This document shows positions 7,182 to 15,594 of a DNA stretch of 37,644 nucleotides, piece by piece. The stretch is from an uncultured Ruminococcus sp. (GTDB lineage: Bacteria; Bacillota_A; Clostridia; Oscillospirales; Ruminococcaceae), in NCBI GenBank assembly GCA_947303535.1, contig CAMYYQ010000001.1, positions 1-37,644 of the forward strand, in the 5' to 3' direction. The notes beneath the pieces were generated by a model. That model was not told the origin of the DNA and did not search any database. It worked only from the letters and a program-made list of their open reading frames with translations. Positions within the stretch are counted from its first letter, which is position 1; the number at the start of each line of letters is the position of its first letter. Both the position numbers and the translations under genes were made by a program.

Positions 7182-7952
7182 TCATTTCTTGTTCTTTTTG
7201 TAGATTATTGCAAGTCCCTTGATGAGCAGGTTGTTGTCGAGGATTATCTTGCGCTTGCAGAGCGGCACAACAAGCTCGGAAAGTCCGCCTGTTGCTACAG
7301 CTGTACACTTTTCACCAAGCTCTTCCTCGATGCGGTCGATAATGCCGTCCAGTGCGCTTGCATTGGAGTAGAGGATACCGCTTTTCAGACAGTCGATAGT
7401 ATTGGTACCTATAACGTGGGGAGGCACTTCAAAATTTACCTTAGGCAGCTGTGCGGTACGGGCTGTAAGAGCGTCCGCAGCCACTTTCATGCCTGTGAGG
7501 ATAAGTCCGCCGCGGTAATTCTTCTTGCTGTCAACTACGGAAAGAGTTGTAGCTGTGCCCATATCAATGATGATAAGGGGAACAGGGTATTCGTTTATAG
7601 CTGCAACAGCATCAACAGCCTGATCGCTTCCAAGCTGTGCAGGGTTGTCGATGAGGATATTGAGTCCTGTTTTTACTCCCGGACCTGCAACCATAACGTC
7701 AACATTGAAAAGCTTGCGGATAGCTTCCTTTACTGTATTCGTAACGGACGGAACAACAGACGACATTATAGCGTCATCTATGTCGGATACGTTGAAGCTG
7801 TTCATTTCGAGGATAGTTCTGATAAGTACAGCGTATTCAGCGGCTGTAGCGTTGTGGTTGGTGCTGATGCGCTCGAAAAGCACTACATCGTCCTTTTCAT
7901 TGACACAGCCGAAAACTATATTTGTATTTCCGATATCAACTGCTAAAAGCAT
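7182..7952 (-). CDS. coaX: Type III pantothenate kinase
   Basis: 256-residue CoaX, the first enzyme of coenzyme A synthesis: phosphorylates pantothenate using ATP, K+-dependent, not feedback inhibited by CoA. The ASKHA-fold motifs are visible: LAVDIGNTNI at the N-terminus (phosphate 1, D6), GPGVKTGLNI near residue 90, QLGSDQ with the catalytic-region aspartate, DMGTATTLSVV (phosphate 2) and an ATGGLSEL adenosine-like motif near the C-terminus. Full family length. The start at 7952 has GGAGAAC upstream. It is 28 bases after the end of the acetylesterase reading frame and reads in the same direction, so it is likely the last gene of that transcript. No functional link between the two is obvious. 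Confidence 0.96.
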   Translation of the reverse strand: MLLAVDIGNTNIVFGCVNEKDDVVLFERISTNHNATAAEYAVLIRTILEMNSFNVSDIDDAIMSSVVPSVTNTVKEAIRKLFNVDVMVAGPGVKTGLNILIDNPAQLGSDQAVDAVAAINEYPVPLIIIDMGTATTLSVVDSKKNYRGGLILTGMKVAADALTARTAQLPKVNFEVPPHVIGTNTIDCLKSGILYSNASALDGIIDRIEEELGEKCTAVATGGLSELVVPLCKRKIILDNNLLIKGLAIIYKKNKK

Positions 7953-7980
7953 AATGGTTCTCCTTTATATCAATTATGTA

Positions 7981-9500
7981 TTATTCCTGTTCTTCAAAGC
8001 GGTCAGTGCGGAAAGGTGCAAGGGGCAGTCCGTTTACACCGAATAAGGATACCTCTGCATAGTTTGTCCACATGAAACGTGCATTCTGCGGATTTGGCAC
8101 TTTTTCGCTCCTCAGCTCTAAATACGGGAGCTTTACCGTTGCATCTGCGGGATAGTATACTCCGTCAGCACCTGCTACCTCAAAGCCGCCGAGACAATCT
8201 TCATTTTTGCCGCCAAGTCCCTTTTCGCAGTTCATAAGGTGGATAAGGACGGCGTCATCTATTATCTCGAAATTGTCGTATAAGGGCGGCAGGGACATAC
8301 TGTAGCCCATGAGTCCGTAGACCTCGGTCATTGCCTGCATATAAAGTCTGTGACCTACGGGAGCCTTGTCAACGGGGTGGATATTGTTGAATTCTCCGCA
8401 GTCGAGACAAACTGCAAGACCTGTATTCTTTACGGAAAGGTATACGTTTTCCTGAGCTTCGCGGATATACGCCCAGCTCTTTGTATCGGGGGTATCCTCG
8501 TATATGAACATTGGGAGCTGAACTATCATAAAGGGCAGTTCCTTGTCCTTCCATGCGTTTCGCCAGTTCTGTATGAGAGTTTTCAGCAGGTATTCATAGG
8601 TGTGAGGACGGTGGTCGTCGGACTCTCCCTGATACCAGAGTACACCTGTTATAGTATACGGAGCTATGCGGCTCACCATAGTTTCATACAGACCGCAGGG
8701 ACGCATAGGATTTTTGATGCCCATAGGTCCCGGGTAGCGGTTCTCACCGAATAATTCTATGACCTTTGCCCATTTTACACCTGGATTTGCAGCAATATAT
8801 TCATTTATATTCCTGTCCCATATGGTCTGCTTGACAACATACTCGTCAAACTCTTTTATCATTTCTTCATCGGTCTTGCCTGCAATTGCGTTGTCATAAT
8901 CGTCAAGATAGGGCTTCAGACGGCTGTCATGTTCGAGGTATTCTCTCTTTATCCATGCAGAAGCGGAAGAACCGCCCCAGTTGCAGCCGATAATGCCTAC
9001 TGTGACTCCCAGACGTTTGCTGAGCTCCTTTGCAAAATAATAGCCTACAGCCGACCATGAAGAAGCATTTTCTGCGGAGGGCAGCATCCAGCAGGACTCC
9101 CTTTCCGCACGTTCAAGGTTCTCGTCCACCATTTCACATTTAGGTGTATAATAATATCTTCGCTGCACTGAGTCATCTCTTTGATGCCGTTTTTGTCGTT
9201 GTGAAGCTCGTATTCCATATTTGACTGACCGCCTGCCAGCCATACCTCGCCTATGGCAACGTTATGGAATACCTTTTTTATAGCTCCGCAGGATATCTCC
9301 AGTGTGCAGGAATTGCACTCCTTGCGCGGAGGAAGAACGGCTTCCCATCTGCCGTTTTTTACAGTAGCCTTTGCGAAGCTTTCAAGCTCGGGGATAGCTA
9401 CGGTTATTATTTTTTCGTCAGCGTTGCAGGTGCCGAATATGCGGATATTCCTGTTCCGCTGAAGCACCATATTATCGCTGAAAACAGCGGCTGCTCTCAT
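7981..9500 (-). pseudogene. SASA-type acetylesterase (sialate / acetylxylan esterase family), frameshifted
   Basis: A protein of about 506 residues split over two frames. The first frame (9500 to about 9150) has the start ATG with AGGAG seven bases upstream, an N-terminal beta-rich region and the GQSNMEYEL motif with the nucleophile (S93). The second frame (about 9155 to 7981) continues with YYTPKCEMV, GCNWGGSSASAWI, VLWYQGESDD and NNIHPVDK, the last giving the catalytic histidine. The frames join if one base is added near 9147-9156, at ATTATTATA. All catalytic motifs are kept and both halves look conserved, so the break is recent or is a sequencing error; no classical slippery heptamer is present for programmed slippage. 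The family removes acetyl groups from sialic acids or plant polysaccharides, which fits a gut or rumen bacterium. No clear signal peptide, so likely cytoplasmic. Confidence 0.85.
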
Positions 9501-9560
9501 TAAATTACTCCTGTTCGTTTCGTTGATGTCCATGAGAGTTCACGGACAAAGTATGGTTTC

Positions 9561-10505
9561 TTATTTGAATACAAGCGCACCTGAATTTTCAAGGGATTTA
9601 AGCAGGATAAATCTTGCTTCGTCACGACATTCAGGCTTTGCCATATAGTAAATGTAAGTTTCAAGTACATTTATAGGGCTTGCTGTTCTGCCCTCTATCT
9701 TGAACTGCTCAAAGCCCATTGGTACGTACTTATCCCAGATATCATCGGGAGATATATGCGTACTGAGACCTTTTATATCAAAGAGGCCTCTGTGTGAGTA
9801 AGGGCAGTCACGGAAATGCTCGGGATCGTATTTTGAAGCGTCAAAGGGCAGATTAGGATACTTTTTGATATGCTCGTTGTAGGCTATCTGCTGAACGCCA
9901 ATAGAGTGATAATGCGCTGAACGGCGCGGACAGTTCGGCTCACAGCAGGCATTTGAGAGAAACTCTATGCGAGGTCTGTCCTCCATAGGTATCTGTTCGA
10001 GCAGATCAAACTTGTTATTGAGGTCATAGTCCATTACGACTATGCTGTAATCCTTTTTCAGCTCTTCAAGAAGTCCTTCTATGGAATTCAGACGCTTGCA
10101 GGTAGAGCTTGTAAGCTTGTAGTTAGGGAAGTTCCTGCGGATATAGTCCTCGAGGATAGGTGACATAACGATAGCCTCATTGAGACCGTTGTTTGCTAAA
10201 TTCATGACCATATTGCAGAACGGATCGCTGAGATGCTTTTTTTCGAGTGCAGGGTTTGTGAAAGTGAAGCGGAGAGGTATACCTCTGTCGTTGAAGGTCT
10301 TGATGACGCTTTTTACAAAGGTCTTGTCACATACTCCGCCCTGTGTTCTTCCGCCGTTCCATAATGACGGAGGGAAAACGCCGTAGAATGAAGCGATCTC
10401 CACACCCTCGCGGAATAATTCGGGGCGGTGGGCAAGCATTTCCGCAAACATAACATTAAGCTTGAAATTTCCCGAAAAATCGGGAAGATGAAAACGAACT
10501 CTCAT
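9561..10505 (-). CDS. U32-peptidase-like / Cys-motif TIM-barrel protein
   Basis: 314 residues, cytoplasmic, no membrane segments. The region FLSNACCEPNCPRRSAHYH (about residues 200-218) places three cysteines in the kind of NAxCxPxCPxRxxHY motif seen in U32-peptidase-like proteins, where such cysteines can bind an Fe-S cluster; a further cysteine follows in RDCPYSHRGLFD. The whole reads as a TIM-barrel scan protein with substrate unknown. The start at 10505 is preferred over an upstream in-frame start at 10577, because AGGAGAAG precedes it and the extension lies in repeat DNA. It is the first of three leftward genes (this, the esterase, coaX) with gaps of 60 and 28 bases. The MITE-like copy B occupies its upstream region. 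The U32 relation is inference from the cysteine motif. Confidence 0.65.
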   Translation of the reverse strand: MRVRFHLPDFSGNFKLNVMFAEMLAHRPELFREGVEIASFYGVFPPSLWNGGRTQGGVCDKTFVKSVIKTFNDRGIPLRFTFTNPALEKKHLSDPFCNMVMNLANNGLNEAIVMSPILEDYIRRNFPNYKLTSSTCKRLNSIEGLLEELKKDYSIVVMDYDLNNKFDLLEQIPMEDRPRIEFLSNACCEPNCPRRSAHYHSIGVQQIAYNEHIKKYPNLPFDASKYDPEHFRDCPYSHRGLFDIKGLSTHISPDDIWDKYVPMGFEQFKIEGRTASPINVLETYIYYMAKPECRDEARFILLKSLENSGALVFK

Positions 10506-10541
10506 GTTTTCTTCTCCTTGTTGTATCTGTTTTGAATACTG

Positions 10542-10718
10542 TAAATTGAAAAAGGGAAAGCTTTGTAATACAGCCATTAGCCGTTAGACATGAGCCCTTA
10601 GCCGAAAGAGTTCGCTTACGCTCACATTATTTAAATAATTCGCCAAAGGCGACATATTTGCTGATAGCTAAAGGCAAATGGCTAAAGGCTGGGATAACAC
10701 TTCCCTGATTCAATCATT
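10542..10718 (+). mobile_element. MITE-like repeat, copy B
   Basis: About 177 bp lying exactly between hydE (stop at 10720) and the start region of the U32-like gene. Ends: AAATTGAAAAAGGGAAAG on the left and, inverted on the right, GATTGAATCAGGGAAG. Flanking heptamers (GCCATTAGCCGTTAG on the left, TAGCTAAAGGC on the right) surround the conserved core with TTCGCTTACGCTCACATT, a perfect ATTATTTAAATAAT palindrome and TCGCC / GGCGA. The core differs from that of copy C at only a handful of positions. It may separate the nadA-hydE transcript from the genes downstream. Confidence 0.72.
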
Positions 10719-10719
10719 A

Positions 10720-11766
10720 TTATTTTTTTAGTCCTATATAGTCGCCGCGTTCGGATACGACTTCGTATCCTGCGGAGTTTATGCGTCTTTGCAGGCAGCT
10801 CCTGCACTCTGCGGCTTCCTCGCCTGTGCATATCTTATTGTCGTAAAGATCGTACTTCTTGCGTACCTTTACAGGTGAAAGATTGGGCATTACTACGTTA
10901 CAGCCTGTTTGCAGACCCAGTTCTCTGCCGTTTGGAGCAATAGTGCCAAGTGCTGTTGTGGCAGGGAGAAGCACCTTAGGGAACATAAGACGGAGTATGC
11001 CGAGAAGTCTCAGAGTAAGCTCCAGTGTTCCGCCTTTTTCCTCTGCAAAAGGGGTATTGTGGTGTGGGACGAAAGGTCCTATGCCTATCATCTGAGGCTG
11101 TAATTCCTGTAAAAAACGCAGGTCTGCCATTATATGCTCTGTGGTCTGATAAGGAGCACCTACCATGAAGCCTGCGCCTACCTGATAGCCCAGCTCACGC
11201 AGTTCAAAAAGGCACTTCTTGCGGTTTTCAAGGCTCATGCCCTCGGGGTGGAGCTGTGAATAAAGCTCCTCGGAAGCAGCCTCGTGACGGAGCAGATAGC
11301 GGTCCGCACCTGCTTCTTTCATGCGCTTGTAGCTTTCATAAGAACGTTCGCCGAGAGAAAGCGTAACTGCGCAGTCGGGATATTTCGACTTTATCTCGGA
11401 TATCACATCACACATGAAGTCGTCGGTGAACGTGCCGTCCTCGCCGCCCTGCATTACAAAGGTACGGAATCCCAGCTCATAGCCGTTTTCACAGCAGCTG
11501 AATATATCCTCACGGGAAAGGCGGTAGCGTTCAGCGTCCTTGTTGCTGCGGCGGATACCGCAGTAGAGGCAGTCGTTCTTACAGTAGCTTGATACCTCGA
11601 TAAGTCCGCGCAGGAACACTTTTTTACCGTAGTATTTCTGCCTTACTTCATCGGCTTTTTCTTTAAGCAGCTTTGCAGCTGCTTCGTCATCGGTCTCGAT
11701 AAGAGCTTTCAGCTCGCTGTCGCTGAGGTCGCCTGTAGTATAAAGTTTACGGACAAGTTCTGTCAT
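10720..11766 (-). CDS. hydE: [FeFe] hydrogenase H-cluster radical SAM maturase HydE
   Basis: 348-residue radical SAM enzyme that acts with HydG and HydF to build the 2Fe subcluster of [FeFe] hydrogenase. The N-terminal SAM cluster motif is CKNDCLYC (C62, C66, C69), followed by GIRRSN, a hallmark of HydE. Further family marks are MQGGED, LLRHEAA and GFMVGAPYQT. A second cysteine group near the C-terminus (ICTGEEAAECRSC) matches the accessory cluster site of many HydE proteins. It starts at 11766, one base after the nadA stop, so it is translationally coupled to nadA; its own ribosome site is weak. No hydF, hydG or hydrogenase gene is in the window, so the other maturases must be elsewhere. BioB and PylB are less likely because of the GIRRSN and C-terminal features. 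Confidence 0.93.
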   Translation of the reverse strand: MTELVRKLYTTGDLSDSELKALIETDDEAAAKLLKEKADEVRQKYYGKKVFLRGLIEVSSYCKNDCLYCGIRRSNKDAERYRLSREDIFSCCENGYELGFRTFVMQGGEDGTFTDDFMCDVISEIKSKYPDCAVTLSLGERSYESYKRMKEAGADRYLLRHEAASEELYSQLHPEGMSLENRKKCLFELRELGYQVGAGFMVGAPYQTTEHIMADLRFLQELQPQMIGIGPFVPHHNTPFAEEKGGTLELTLRLLGILRLMFPKVLLPATTALGTIAPNGRELGLQTGCNVVMPNLSPVKVRKKYDLYDNKICTGEEAAECRSCLQRRINSAGYEVVSERGDYIGLKK

Positions 11767-11767
11767 A

Positions 11768-12700
11768 TCAGCCGCCCAGCCTTATCATTTCGTCTATGCA
11801 TTTTCTTGCCTTTGTGATAAGCTCGTCGTCCATGAGTATCTCAAATGCGTCACCGTCACCGCCGCTGATACCAACAAGAGTGTTGTATATGTCGGGGAGA
11901 GTTGTGAGCTTCATGTTGTGACAGACGAGGTCACGGCTTACAGGGTAGAATTTCTTATCGGGACAGTCGTACTGCAAATGCTCTACGATAGAGTTTTCTG
12001 TACCGATGATGAATTCCTTCTTTTCGGACTTCTTTGCGTAGTCCATGATACCTGTGGTAGAGCCTACATAGTCAGCAAGCTCAACTACTTTAGGAGTACA
12101 TTCGGGGTGAACAAGGAAGAGTGCATTGGGGTGTTCTTCCTTTGCTTTGAGGACTTCCTTTTGTGTTATCCTTGCGTGTGTGGGACAGCCGCCCTGTAGG
12201 AGCTTTATGTCCTTGTCGGGGCACTGCTTCTTTATATAATCACCGAGATTGCAGTCGGGGATAAACAGTATCTTATCGCTGTCGAGAGCCTTTACTATTT
12301 TAAGTGCGCTTGAAGAAGTTACACATACGTCGCAGACTGTTTTCAGTGAAGCAGTTGTATTTATGTATGCAACAACAGTGCGGTCCGGCTCCTGTGCGCG
12401 GATAGCACTTATCATATCCTTGTCCATCTGCTCAGCCATAGGGCAGCCTGCGTGTTTATTGGAGAGAAAAACGCGCTTCTGAGGTGAGAGCATTTTTGCA
12501 GTCTCAGCCATGAAGTGTACTCCGCAGAAGAGGATATTCTCCTGAGATACACCCTTTGCGTCAACGCTGAGCTTGTAGCTGTCGCCGACGAAATCGGCTA
12601 TCTCGCATATCTCACGCGCCTGGTAGCAGTGAGCAAGGATAGCGGTATTGGTCTCCTTTTTGAGCTTTATGATATTATCCTGTAATTCACGGACAGTCAT
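11768..12700 (-). CDS. nadA: Quinolinate synthase
   Basis: 310-residue NadA condenses iminoaspartate with dihydroxyacetone phosphate to give quinolinate, the precursor of NAD. It carries a [4Fe-4S] cluster; the expected ligands are C86 in HAGCPMAE, a middle cysteine in the CDVCVTSSSA region (two candidates), and a late cysteine in VCHNMK. LAHCYQAREI and LQGGCPTHARI are also family motifs. Full length. AGGAAG lies upstream of the ATG at 12700. nadB and nadC, its usual partners, are absent; instead hydE follows after one base. Expression is from a strong promoter whose spacer is a long palindrome, so an NAD-related repressor is plausible (inference). Oxygen sensitivity of the cluster fits an anaerobe. 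Confidence 0.96.
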   Translation of the reverse strand: MTVRELQDNIIKLKKETNTAILAHCYQAREICEIADFVGDSYKLSVDAKGVSQENILFCGVHFMAETAKMLSPQKRVFLSNKHAGCPMAEQMDKDMISAIRAQEPDRTVVAYINTTASLKTVCDVCVTSSSALKIVKALDSDKILFIPDCNLGDYIKKQCPDKDIKLLQGGCPTHARITQKEVLKAKEEHPNALFLVHPECTPKVVELADYVGSTTGIMDYAKKSEKKEFIIGTENSIVEHLQYDCPDKKFYPVSRDLVCHNMKLTTLPDIYNTLVGISGGDGDAFEILMDDELITKARKCIDEMIRLGG

Positions 12701-12748
12701 ATGTATACTTCCTTTCTGGATTTCAGATTACAATTAACCTATTTTATC

Positions 12749-12778
12749 AATTATATCACATATGAGATATAATTTCAA
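12749..12778 (-). promoter_or_regulatory. nadA promoter with overlapping palindromic operator
   Basis: Minus-strand TTGAAA (12778-12773), 17-base spacer, TATAAT (12755-12750). Positions 12749-12774 form a 26-bp palindrome centred on CATATG, with half-site AATTATATC and a single mismatched base pair (12758 against 12765). It fills the whole spacer and overlaps both promoter boxes, an ideal site for a dimeric repressor. The regulator is unknown. Confidence 0.85.
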
Positions 12779-12814
12779 GTAAAATACTTTTTTCGCTGAT
12801 ATGGCAGTAAAAAG

Positions 12815-12848
12815 GCAAAAAAACAGGGACGGATATTATCCGCCCCTG
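12815..12848 (-). terminator. Intrinsic terminator after ridA
   Basis: On the minus strand CAGGGGCGGAT / ATCCGTCCCTG form a stem (one G-U pair) followed by seven T residues. It ends the lipoprotein-ridA transcript 16 bases after the ridA stop. Confidence 0.92.
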
Positions 12849-12863
12849 AATTTATTGTACGTA

Positions 12864-13250
12864 TCAATATGAATAGTCAGATGTCTCTGCTATTACTTCA
12901 ACCTCTGCAAGTACGCCCTTTGGGAGCGTTTTTACTGCTACGCAGCTTCTTGCAGGGAGAGCTGTGAAGTACCTGCCGTATACCTCGTTGAATGCAGCAA
13001 AATCGTTCATATCAGCAAGGAAACAGGTAGTCTTTACAGCCAGATCAAAGCTTGAGCTTGCTTCTTCAAGAATTGCCCGGAGGTTCTTCATTATCTGTTC
13101 GGTCTGTTCTGTGATAGTTGTGCCCTTTACGGTATTTGTTGCAGGGTCGATAGCTATCTGACCGCTGGTGTATACCATGCCGTGTGAAACTACTGCCTGT
13201 GAGTAAGGTCCTACCGCCGCAGGAGCTCTGTCTGTACTGATTTTGATCAT
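12864..13250 (-). CDS. ridA: RidA family enamine/imine deaminase
   Basis: 128-residue RidA (YjgF/YER057c/UK114) protein. It hydrolyses reactive enamine/imine intermediates such as 2-aminoacrylate, which arise from PLP enzymes of serine/threonine and isoleucine synthesis. Seen motifs: APAAVGPYSQA at the N-terminus, SGQIAIDP, and the conserved arginine and glutamate in PARSCVAV and EVEVIAE. Full family length and probably a trimer. The start at 13250 has GGAGG upstream. It follows a lipoprotein gene by 30 bases and ends in a strong terminator. It lies just beyond the branched-chain amino-acid operon, where a protective role would fit. Confidence 0.94.
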   Translation of the reverse strand: MIKISTDRAPAAVGPYSQAVVSHGMVYTSGQIAIDPATNTVKGTTITEQTEQIMKNLRAILEEASSSFDLAVKTTCFLADMNDFAAFNEVYGRYFTALPARSCVAVKTLPKGVLAEVEVIAETSDYSY

Positions 13251-13280
13251 AAATATTCCTCCGTTCTGATGAGCGCAGGC

Positions 13281-14045
13281 TTAGCCAAAACTTATCTGCT
13301 TACGCGCTCTATCATTATTTGTGTTATTGTTTTCTTCTTCTGTGTTTTCATCTTCGTCGTCCCAATCGTCCCAGTCAAAGTCTGAATCGTCGTCCCAGTC
13401 CCAGTCTGATGACCAGTCATCATAGCCGCCGTCTTTAAGCTGGAACGAGATATACTCAGGACACGTTGTGTCGCCCTTTGGTGATATATATAACAGTAAA
13501 TTAACGTAAGATACATCTTCACCATTGAAAGTCATGTGTGTTTCTTCTTCTGTCAGGAATACAGGACCTTCATAGTTCTTGGCAACATATTTTGAGCTTA
13601 TTGACTTGCAGTATTTAGCGAAGTCAAAATCGCTTCCTTCAATACTGTAGAAATTAGAACCGTCGTTTTCGCCTTCTGCAACAAGCTTGTAATCCTGACC
13701 GCAGAAGTGAAGTACGCCGTCCTCGGAAATGGTCATAGGGTCCTTCTTGAGAGCTTCCTCGATATTATCGGGTTTCAGATCATCAGGTAATTCGCCCCAT
13801 GAACCGTGACCGTTTTTCATATATTCGCCTGCATATGTCTTGATATCAGGTATGTTTACGGCTTTTGTTGACTTTTCGGACTTTTTGCTGTCCTTATTTG
13901 TGTCCTTTTTTTCATCTGAGAGGGCTGTAGCCTTTGACTTTGAGGACTTGCTTTCCTTGTCGGAAGACTTGTTCTTGTCTGCACCGCAGCCTACAAGTGT
14001 TAATGCCATAACGAATGCTGTAAATCCATATAAACCCTTTTTCAT
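13281..14045 (-). CDS. Secreted lipoprotein with Asp/Trp-rich C-terminus, unknown function
   Basis: 254 residues. A lipoprotein signal peptide is clear: basic start MKKG, hydrophobic core and an LTLVGC lipobox with C20 as the lipidated residue, so the protein is anchored on the outer face of the membrane. Residues 21-65 are a low-complexity Ser/Lys/Asp linker. The central part (about 66-205) is a globular domain with two cysteines (CGQDY and KYCKS) and a third in TTCPEY. The end (about 208-245) is strikingly acidic, with repeated DW, DD and WD pairs followed by a Glu/Asn stretch, suggesting metal or cation binding (inference). AGGAG precedes the ATG. It has its own promoter with an inverted repeat upstream and reads into ridA. 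No family recognised. Confidence 0.85.
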   Translation of the reverse strand: MKKGLYGFTAFVMALTLVGCGADKNKSSDKESKSSKSKATALSDEKKDTNKDSKKSEKSTKAVNIPDIKTYAGEYMKNGHGSWGELPDDLKPDNIEEALKKDPMTISEDGVLHFCGQDYKLVAEGENDGSNFYSIEGSDFDFAKYCKSISSKYVAKNYEGPVFLTEEETHMTFNGEDVSYVNLLLYISPKGDTTCPEYISFQLKDGGYDDWSSDWDWDDDSDFDWDDWDDEDENTEEENNNTNNDRARKQISFG

Positions 14046-14098
14046 TTTTATTCTCCTTTTCGTGAAAGAAAGTGGTTGTTGTTTGTTGGTATATGCAT

Positions 14099-14127
14099 AT
14101 AATAATCACTTTTGAGAGCTTTGTCAA
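14099..14127 (-). promoter_or_regulatory. Promoter of lipoprotein-ridA
   Basis: Minus-strand TTGACA (14127-14122), 17-base spacer, TATTAT (14104-14099). Confidence 0.82.
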
Positions 14128-14130
14128 GAG

Positions 14131-14150
14131 GATAAAGTTAAAACTTTATC
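14131..14150. promoter_or_regulatory. Perfect inverted repeat upstream of the lipoprotein promoter
   Basis: GATAAAGTT and AACTTTATC are exact inverted copies separated by two bases, four bases upstream of the -35 box. The position suits an activator or repressor site; there is no U-run that would make it a terminator. Confidence 0.6.
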
Positions 14151-14416
14151 ATATATATCCTGACATATATTCTTTTGAATATTTTAGCATATTTTCACTT
14201 GAAAAGAGAGAATATCAGGAAAGAAATTATCTGCGTATTTGCCTGTAATAAGGTATATTTCAGCTGTCAGAGCAAACGTGCAGGGGAATAAAAAAGTATT
14301 ACAGCAACGTATCTTGGTATTATTTTTAACGAACAGGAAGCACTGTGAATTATAAAAAGCAGAATAAAGATATTCTAAAGAACTATGAAAGAGTTCGTGT
14401 GAACTTATATCACAAT
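14151..14416. other. AT-rich spacer after leuB, no gene supported
   Basis: Between the leuB stop and the inverted repeat upstream of the lipoprotein gene. No intrinsic terminator for the long ilv-leu transcript was found here, and the only ORF (leftward, TTG start at the leuB stop) has no ribosome site and cysteine/phenylalanine-rich composition unlike a real protein. Confidence 0.4.
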
Positions 14417-15490
14417 TCAAAGAACTTCAAGTATTGCCTGGGTCATCTGAGTGCAGGTAAGGGGTGATGACTGGCTGCTGCATCTGATATCTGCTGTACG
14501 GCAGCCTTTTTCCAGTGCCTTTTCTACAGCTGCTTCAATAGCATCTGCTTCCTTGGAAAGACCTGCGGAATAGCGGAGCATCATTGCTCCCGAGAGTATC
14601 GCAGCTATGGGGTTTGCCTGATTTTTTCCTGCGATGTCGGGCGCAGAACCGTGTATAGGCTCGAACATACCGCGCTTTGAAGCACCTAAGGACGCAGAAG
14701 CCAGCATACCGATAGAGCCTGTTAGCTGTGAAGCTTCATCTGAAAGTATATCTCCGAACATATTTGATGTAACGATAACGTCAAACTGCTGGGGATCGCG
14801 TATCAGCTGCATTGCGGCGTTATCCACGAACATATCTGTATATTTTACATTTGGATATTTCGCTGCGAGCTCATGCATGGTCTTGCGCCAGAGTCTTGAG
14901 GATTCAAGTACATTTGCCTTGTCGACGCTGCAAAGGCGTTTTCTGCGCTTCATGGCAGTTTCAAAGGCAACTCTGCCTATACGTTCTATCTCGGTGACAC
15001 TATAAGCTTCGGTATCATAGGCTTCCTTGCCGTACTTTCCCTCACGGTAGCCGCGGTCGCCGAAGTATATACCGCCTGTAAGCTCACGTACTATCATTAT
15101 ATCAAAGCCGTTGCCGATGACTTCATCTTTCAGCGGAGAAGCTTCGCGGAGAGCAGGGTACAGCTTTGCAGGACGCAGGTTAGTAAATAGTCCCAGTGCC
15201 TCGCGTATACCGAGGAGAGCCTTTTCGGGACGGTTATCTCCCGGCTGGTCGTCCCACTTAGGACCGCCTACAGAGCCGAGGAGTACGCTGTCGGACTCCA
15301 GACAGCCTTCTATTGTCTCAGGTGGAAGAGGTATGCCCATTTCATCAATGGCACAGCCGCCCATGAGGTATGGCGTGAAAATAAAGTCGTGCCCGAATTT
15401 ATCGGCTACCTTTTTCAGTACCGCAACGGCACTGTCCACTATCTCAGGACCTATTCCATCGCCCTTTAACAATGCAACTTTAAATCTCAT
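14417..15490 (-). CDS. leuB: 3-isopropylmalate dehydrogenase
   Basis: 357-residue LeuB oxidises and decarboxylates 3-isopropylmalate to 2-oxoisocaproate with NAD+, the third step of leucine synthesis. Family motifs: [12 protein letters not shown] at the N-terminus, [22 protein letters not shown] (substrate-binding region), [25 protein letters not shown] with the catalytic lysine, [12 protein letters not shown] metal site and [13 protein letters not shown] for the cofactor. Full length. AGGGTG lies upstream of the ATG at 15490. It is the last gene of the ilvB-leuB transcript and is separated from leuCD by a Nudix and a YhfC-like gene. A small hairpin lies in the 104-base gap before it, which could set a different message level for leuB. 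Confidence 0.97.
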   Translation of the reverse strand: MRFKVALLKGDGIGPEIVDSAVAVLKKVADKFGHDFIFTPYLMGGCAIDEMGIPLPPETIEGCLESDSVLLGSVGGPKWDDQPGDNRPEKALLGIREALGLFTNLRPAKLYPALREASPLKDEVIGNGFDIMIVRELTGGIYFGDRGYREGKYGKEAYDTEAYSVTEIERIGRVAFETAMKRRKRLCSVDKANVLESSRLWRKTMHELAAKYPNVKYTDMFVDNAAMQLIRDPQQFDVIVTSNMFGDILSDEASQLTGSIGMLASASLGASKRGMFEPIHGSAPDIAGKNQANPIAAILSGAMMLRYSAGLSKEADAIEAAVEKALEKGCRTADIRCSSQSSPLTCTQMTQAILEVL

Positions 15491-15556
15491 AATATCACCC
15501 TTTCTGTTATCAGCTGTCAGCCATGAATGCTTCCTGACGGCTGAAAGATATATTCA

Positions 15557-15575
15557 AAGCGAGTTATCCTCGCTT
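15557..15575 (-). other. Hairpin in the gap between the YhfC-like gene and leuB
   Basis: AAGCGAG and CTCGCTT pair around a five-base loop. No U-run follows in the direction of transcription, so it is more likely an RNA-stability or pausing element than a terminator. Confidence 0.4.
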
Positions 15576-15594
15576 GAAAAGCTTTTTCGGTAAC

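Noticed and set aside
9140..9160. Programmed -1 frameshift in the esterase gene
   Set aside because: No X XXY YYZ slippery heptamer, upstream ribosome-like site or downstream pseudoknot was seen; a simple one-base deletion explains it.
14184..14420. 78-codon leftward ORF after leuB
   Set aside because: TTG start overlapping the leuB stop, no ribosome site, composition rich in Cys and Phe unlike a folded protein.
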